7,693 nucleotides of DNA from Deltaproteobacteria bacterium. Lineage in GTDB: Bacteria; Desulfobacterota; Desulfarculia; Adiutricales; Adiutricaceae. The number at the start of each line of letters is the position of its first letter. Positions within the stretch are counted from its first letter, which is position 1. Shown here in pieces: positions 6,185 to 7,693 of the stretch. Both the position numbers and the translations under genes were made by a program. Under the pieces are notes generated by a model that was not told the origin of the DNA, searched no databases, and saw only the letters and a list, made by a program, of their open reading frames with translations. The stretch spans positions 1-7,693 of the forward strand of contig JAITJP010000078.1 in the NCBI GenBank assembly GCA_031278835.1. The letters run 5' to 3'.

Positions 6185-7069
6185 TTGGCCATCGTGGGGC
6201 CGCTGACCAGTCGGGAGTCCTTGGCCGCCGCCCAAACGGCCCAGGCCACCGGAGTGCCCATAATCATCGTCTCCCAGAGATTGGGCGTCACCACCGGGCG
6301 ATCCATGGTTTTTAGGGTCTTTCTGACCCCCAAGCATCAAGCCGAGGCCGTGGCCAGGTACGCGGTCAGGCGTTTGAATCTAAGCGATTTGGGGGTTCTC
6401 TATCCCAATGACCAGTACGGTCAAGCCATGTACGGCTTTTTCAGGGCCGAGGCCCAGCGCCTGGGGGCCAGGGTGGCCTCGATCGATAGCTACGATCCCA
6501 ACCAGAGAAATTACAATGATCCGGTAAACCGCTTAACCGGCGGTCAGTCGGTCAGAAGGGCCTCGACCGCCTATCAGGCTAGCGTCAACTTCCAGGCCCT
6601 GTTCGTGCCGGACACGGCCGCGGCCATCGCCCAGATCCTGCCCCTCATGGCTTACAATGACCTCACCAGGATGGTCTATTTGGGTAGTTCCATCTGGCTG
6701 ACCAAAGATTTGGCCCAAAACTCCGGCCGCTACCTAAAGGGAGCGGTCATCCCGGACGCCTTTAATAGCCTAAGCGAAAGGCGCCAAGCCACCCGCTTTA
6801 GGGAGGCCTTCAATCAGTCGACCGGGCGGGTGGCCGATCAGTTCGCCGCCTACGGTTTTGACGCCGGCTTGGCCTTGGCCACGGCCTTTGGGGCCGGGGC
6901 CGGCACCAGGGCCCAGCTGGTTAACGCTTTAAGCGCCATTAAGCCCTTTGACGGGGCCACCGGGCCCTTTAGCTTTGGCCCGGACGGCGATTACCAGGTC
7001 GAACCTCTCATGGTCACGGTGGACGGGACCAAGTTTGAGCTCCTGGCCGAACCCAGCGAGTACCGATAA
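6185..7069 (+). CDS. LpoA-like lipoprotein, C-terminal periplasmic-binding domain after the amber codon
   Basis: This is the rest of the gene begun at 5084, in the same frame; homology resumes directly after the TAG at 6164, and 6185 (TTG) is merely the first possible start codon. It carries most of a Peripla_BP_6-type fold: VLAIVGPLTSRESLAAAQ, GVPIIIVSQRLGVTT, VFRVFLTPKHQAEAVARYAV, DLGVLYPNDQYGQAMYGFFRAEAQRLGA, FQALFVPDTAAAIAQILPLM and a C-terminal GPFSFGPDGDYQVEPLMVTVDG. In LpoA-type proteins this domain contacts the penicillin-binding protein; in transporters it binds amino acids. Alone it would lack signal peptide, lipid anchor and first strand, and the upstream GAGG is too close to the TTG for good initiation, so separate translation seems unlikely. 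The frame is undamaged, so the break is recent or is read through. The full-length product would be 661 residues. Confidence 0.75.
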   Translation: MAIVGPLTSRESLAAAQTAQATGVPIIIVSQRLGVTTGRSMVFRVFLTPKHQAEAVARYAVRRLNLSDLGVLYPNDQYGQAMYGFFRAEAQRLGARVASIDSYDPNQRNYNDPVNRLTGGQSVRRASTAYQASVNFQALFVPDTAAAIAQILPLMAYNDLTRMVYLGSSIWLTKDLAQNSGRYLKGAVIPDAFNSLSERRQATRFREAFNQSTGRVADQFAAYGFDAGLALATAFGAGAGTRAQLVNALSAIKPFDGATGPFSFGPDGDYQVEPLMVTVDGTKFELLAEPSEYR

Positions 7070-7081
7070 AGGGGCTTTTTG

Positions 7082-7201
7082 GGCCAAGGCCAAGAAAGGG
7101 CCTGGTGGGCCTCTAGAGGCCCTGGAGATGGCTGGAGCTAGTATTTGTCGATCGGGCCGCCCCAAGGCCGCCTAGGGCCAAATTTGACCGATTACGGGGC
7201 C
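7082..7201. repeat. GGCC-rich cluster with a 16-bp palindrome after the LpoA-like gene
   Basis: Nine GGCC tetramers fall within 120 non-coding bases (starting at 7082, 7088, 7099, 7108, 7118, 7155, 7166, 7176 and 7198). The centre holds GGGCCTCTAGAGGCCC (7107-7122), a perfect 16-bp palindrome. Many alternative pairings are possible, so this may be a structured 3' region or a repeat-family element. Confidence 0.5.
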
Positions 7202-7207
7202 TTTTTT
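7164..7207 (+). terminator. Possible terminator of the LpoA-like gene
   Basis: GGCCTT (7198-7203) runs into six T residues (7202-7207) and can pair with AAGGCC at 7164-7169. The loop is long, but an inner GGCC pairing could shorten it. It is the first T tract after a GC stem beyond the stop at 7069. Confidence 0.35.
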
Positions 7208-7249
7208 CGCTGAGAAGACCTCGGTGATTTTGAGCGGGCCATTTTGAAG

Positions 7250-7269
7250 GGGATTGGGCGGGATTGGGC
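7250..7269. repeat. Tandem 10-bp direct repeat
   Basis: GGGATTGGGC occurs twice without a gap (7250-7259, 7260-7269), followed by CCGGCCAA. The unit shares the TTGGGC core with the iterons at 1961-2036. Its function is unknown. Confidence 0.6.
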
Positions 7270-7285
7270 CCGGCCAAACCAGAAC

Positions 7286-7322
7286 CTATTTTTTATCGAT
7301 TGGCGATAAAAAATAGTTTTTT
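7286..7322 (+). terminator. Intrinsic terminator-like hairpin between the LpoA-like gene and eno
   Basis: CTATTTTTTATCG (7286-7298) is perfectly complementary to CGATAAAAAATAG (7304-7316), a 13-bp stem with loop ATTGG, followed at once by six T residues (7317-7322). The stem is A/T-rich for a terminator, but stem length and the T tract fit. It would isolate eno from upstream transcription. Confidence 0.6.
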
Positions 7323-7477
7323 GTGTTCTTTGACCATAACGAAGCTTTGTTTTAATTGGTTTTTTTTCTTTTCATAAAGTCTTGAGAGGTTTATTAAAGC
7401 CCGATCTTTTTGTCTAAGCGATTCGGGTTATATTTTTCTAAAAAAAAGTGGCAAAAGACCACGTTAAGAGGTTATTT
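7323..7477 (+). promoter_or_regulatory. eno upstream region
   Basis: The A/T-rich leader of eno. The best -10 is TATATT at 7429-7434, which would start transcription near 7441; no good -35 sits 17 bases before it. TTGACC near 7327 has no matching -10. AAGAGGT (7466-7472) is a clear ribosome binding site for the ATG at 7478. A short GTGG/CCAC hairpin (7448-7462) lies between them. Confidence 0.4.
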
Positions 7478-7693
7478 ATGTACATTTCCGATGTTTTGGC
7501 CAGGGAAATTTTAGATTCTAGAGGCAATCCCACCGTGGAGGTCGAGGTGGTTTTGAAGAGCGGCCTGGGCGGTCAGGCGGCCGTGCCTTCGGGCGCTTCC
7601 ACCGGTAGCCACGAGGCTTTGGAGTTAAGGGATAAGGACCCCAAACGTTACGGCGGCAAAGGGGTCTTAAAGGCGGTCAAAAACGTCAACGAT
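7478..7693 (+). CDS. eno: Enolase, N-terminal part (runs off the window)
   Basis: The first 72 residues of phosphopyruvate hydratase, which converts 2-phosphoglycerate to phosphoenolpyruvate in glycolysis and is also part of the RNA degradosome in some bacteria. The N-terminal enolase signatures are unmistakable: AREILDSRGNPTVEVEV (9-25), the mobile active-site loop AVPSGASTGSHEALELRD containing the metal-binding serine (Ser39 or nearby), and KRYGGKGVLKAVKNVND at the edge. Full-length bacterial enolases have about 430 residues, so most of the catalytic barrel lies beyond 7693. The ATG has a good ribosome site six bases upstream. It is apparently transcribed alone, after a hairpin terminator. 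Confidence 0.97.
   Translation, partial: MYISDVLAREILDSRGNPTVEVEVVLKSGLGGQAAVPSGASTGSHEALELRDKDPKRYGGKGVLKAVKNVND

Noticed and set aside
6948..7175. Plus-strand 75-codon frame over the end of the LpoA-like gene and the GGCC cluster
   Set aside because: It overlaps the conserved C-terminus in another frame, has Pro/Gly/Ala-rich shadow composition and no ribosome site.

Overview
The window looks like ordinary chromosome from a Gram-negative, motile bacterium. I infer a deltaproteobacterial (Desulfobacterota-like) lineage. The grounds are an O-antigen ligase-type membrane protein, a very long CheZ, a lipoprotein joining TPR-like repeats to a periplasmic-binding domain, a C_GCAxxG_C_C redox protein, and a GGCC-rich base and codon style with many GCC alanine codons. 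No marker here fixes the taxon.

Layout. On the minus strand, reading leftward: tRNA-Gly(GCC) at 2166-2240 with a near-consensus promoter at 2315-2343; a C_GCAxxG_C_C redox protein (1450-1929, TTG start) preceded by an array of 11-bp iterons; and an O-antigen ligase/polymerase family protein (53-1300). On the plus strand: an unrecognised 111-residue protein (2664-2999) with a strong sigma70-type promoter; a possible 32-codon small ORF (3196-3294) overlapping the start of cheZ; cheZ (3291-4949, 552 residues with a large insertion); an LpoA-like penicillin-binding-protein-activator lipoprotein (5084-7069) cut by one in-frame TAG at 6161-6163; and the 5' end of enolase (eno, 7478 to the window edge).

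The genes are mostly single units with their own control regions: polysaccharide ligation, peptidoglycan synthesis support, chemotaxis, redox and glycolysis. They do not form one pathway. I see no transposase, integrase, CRISPR array or defence system.

The points most worth a second look are the amber codon that splits an otherwise intact lpoA-like frame (recent nonsense mutation, suppression, or recoding), the duplicated 11-bp iteron region in front of the redox gene, the expanded CheZ and the small ORF or sigma28-like promoter in front of it, and several perfect inverted repeats between genes.
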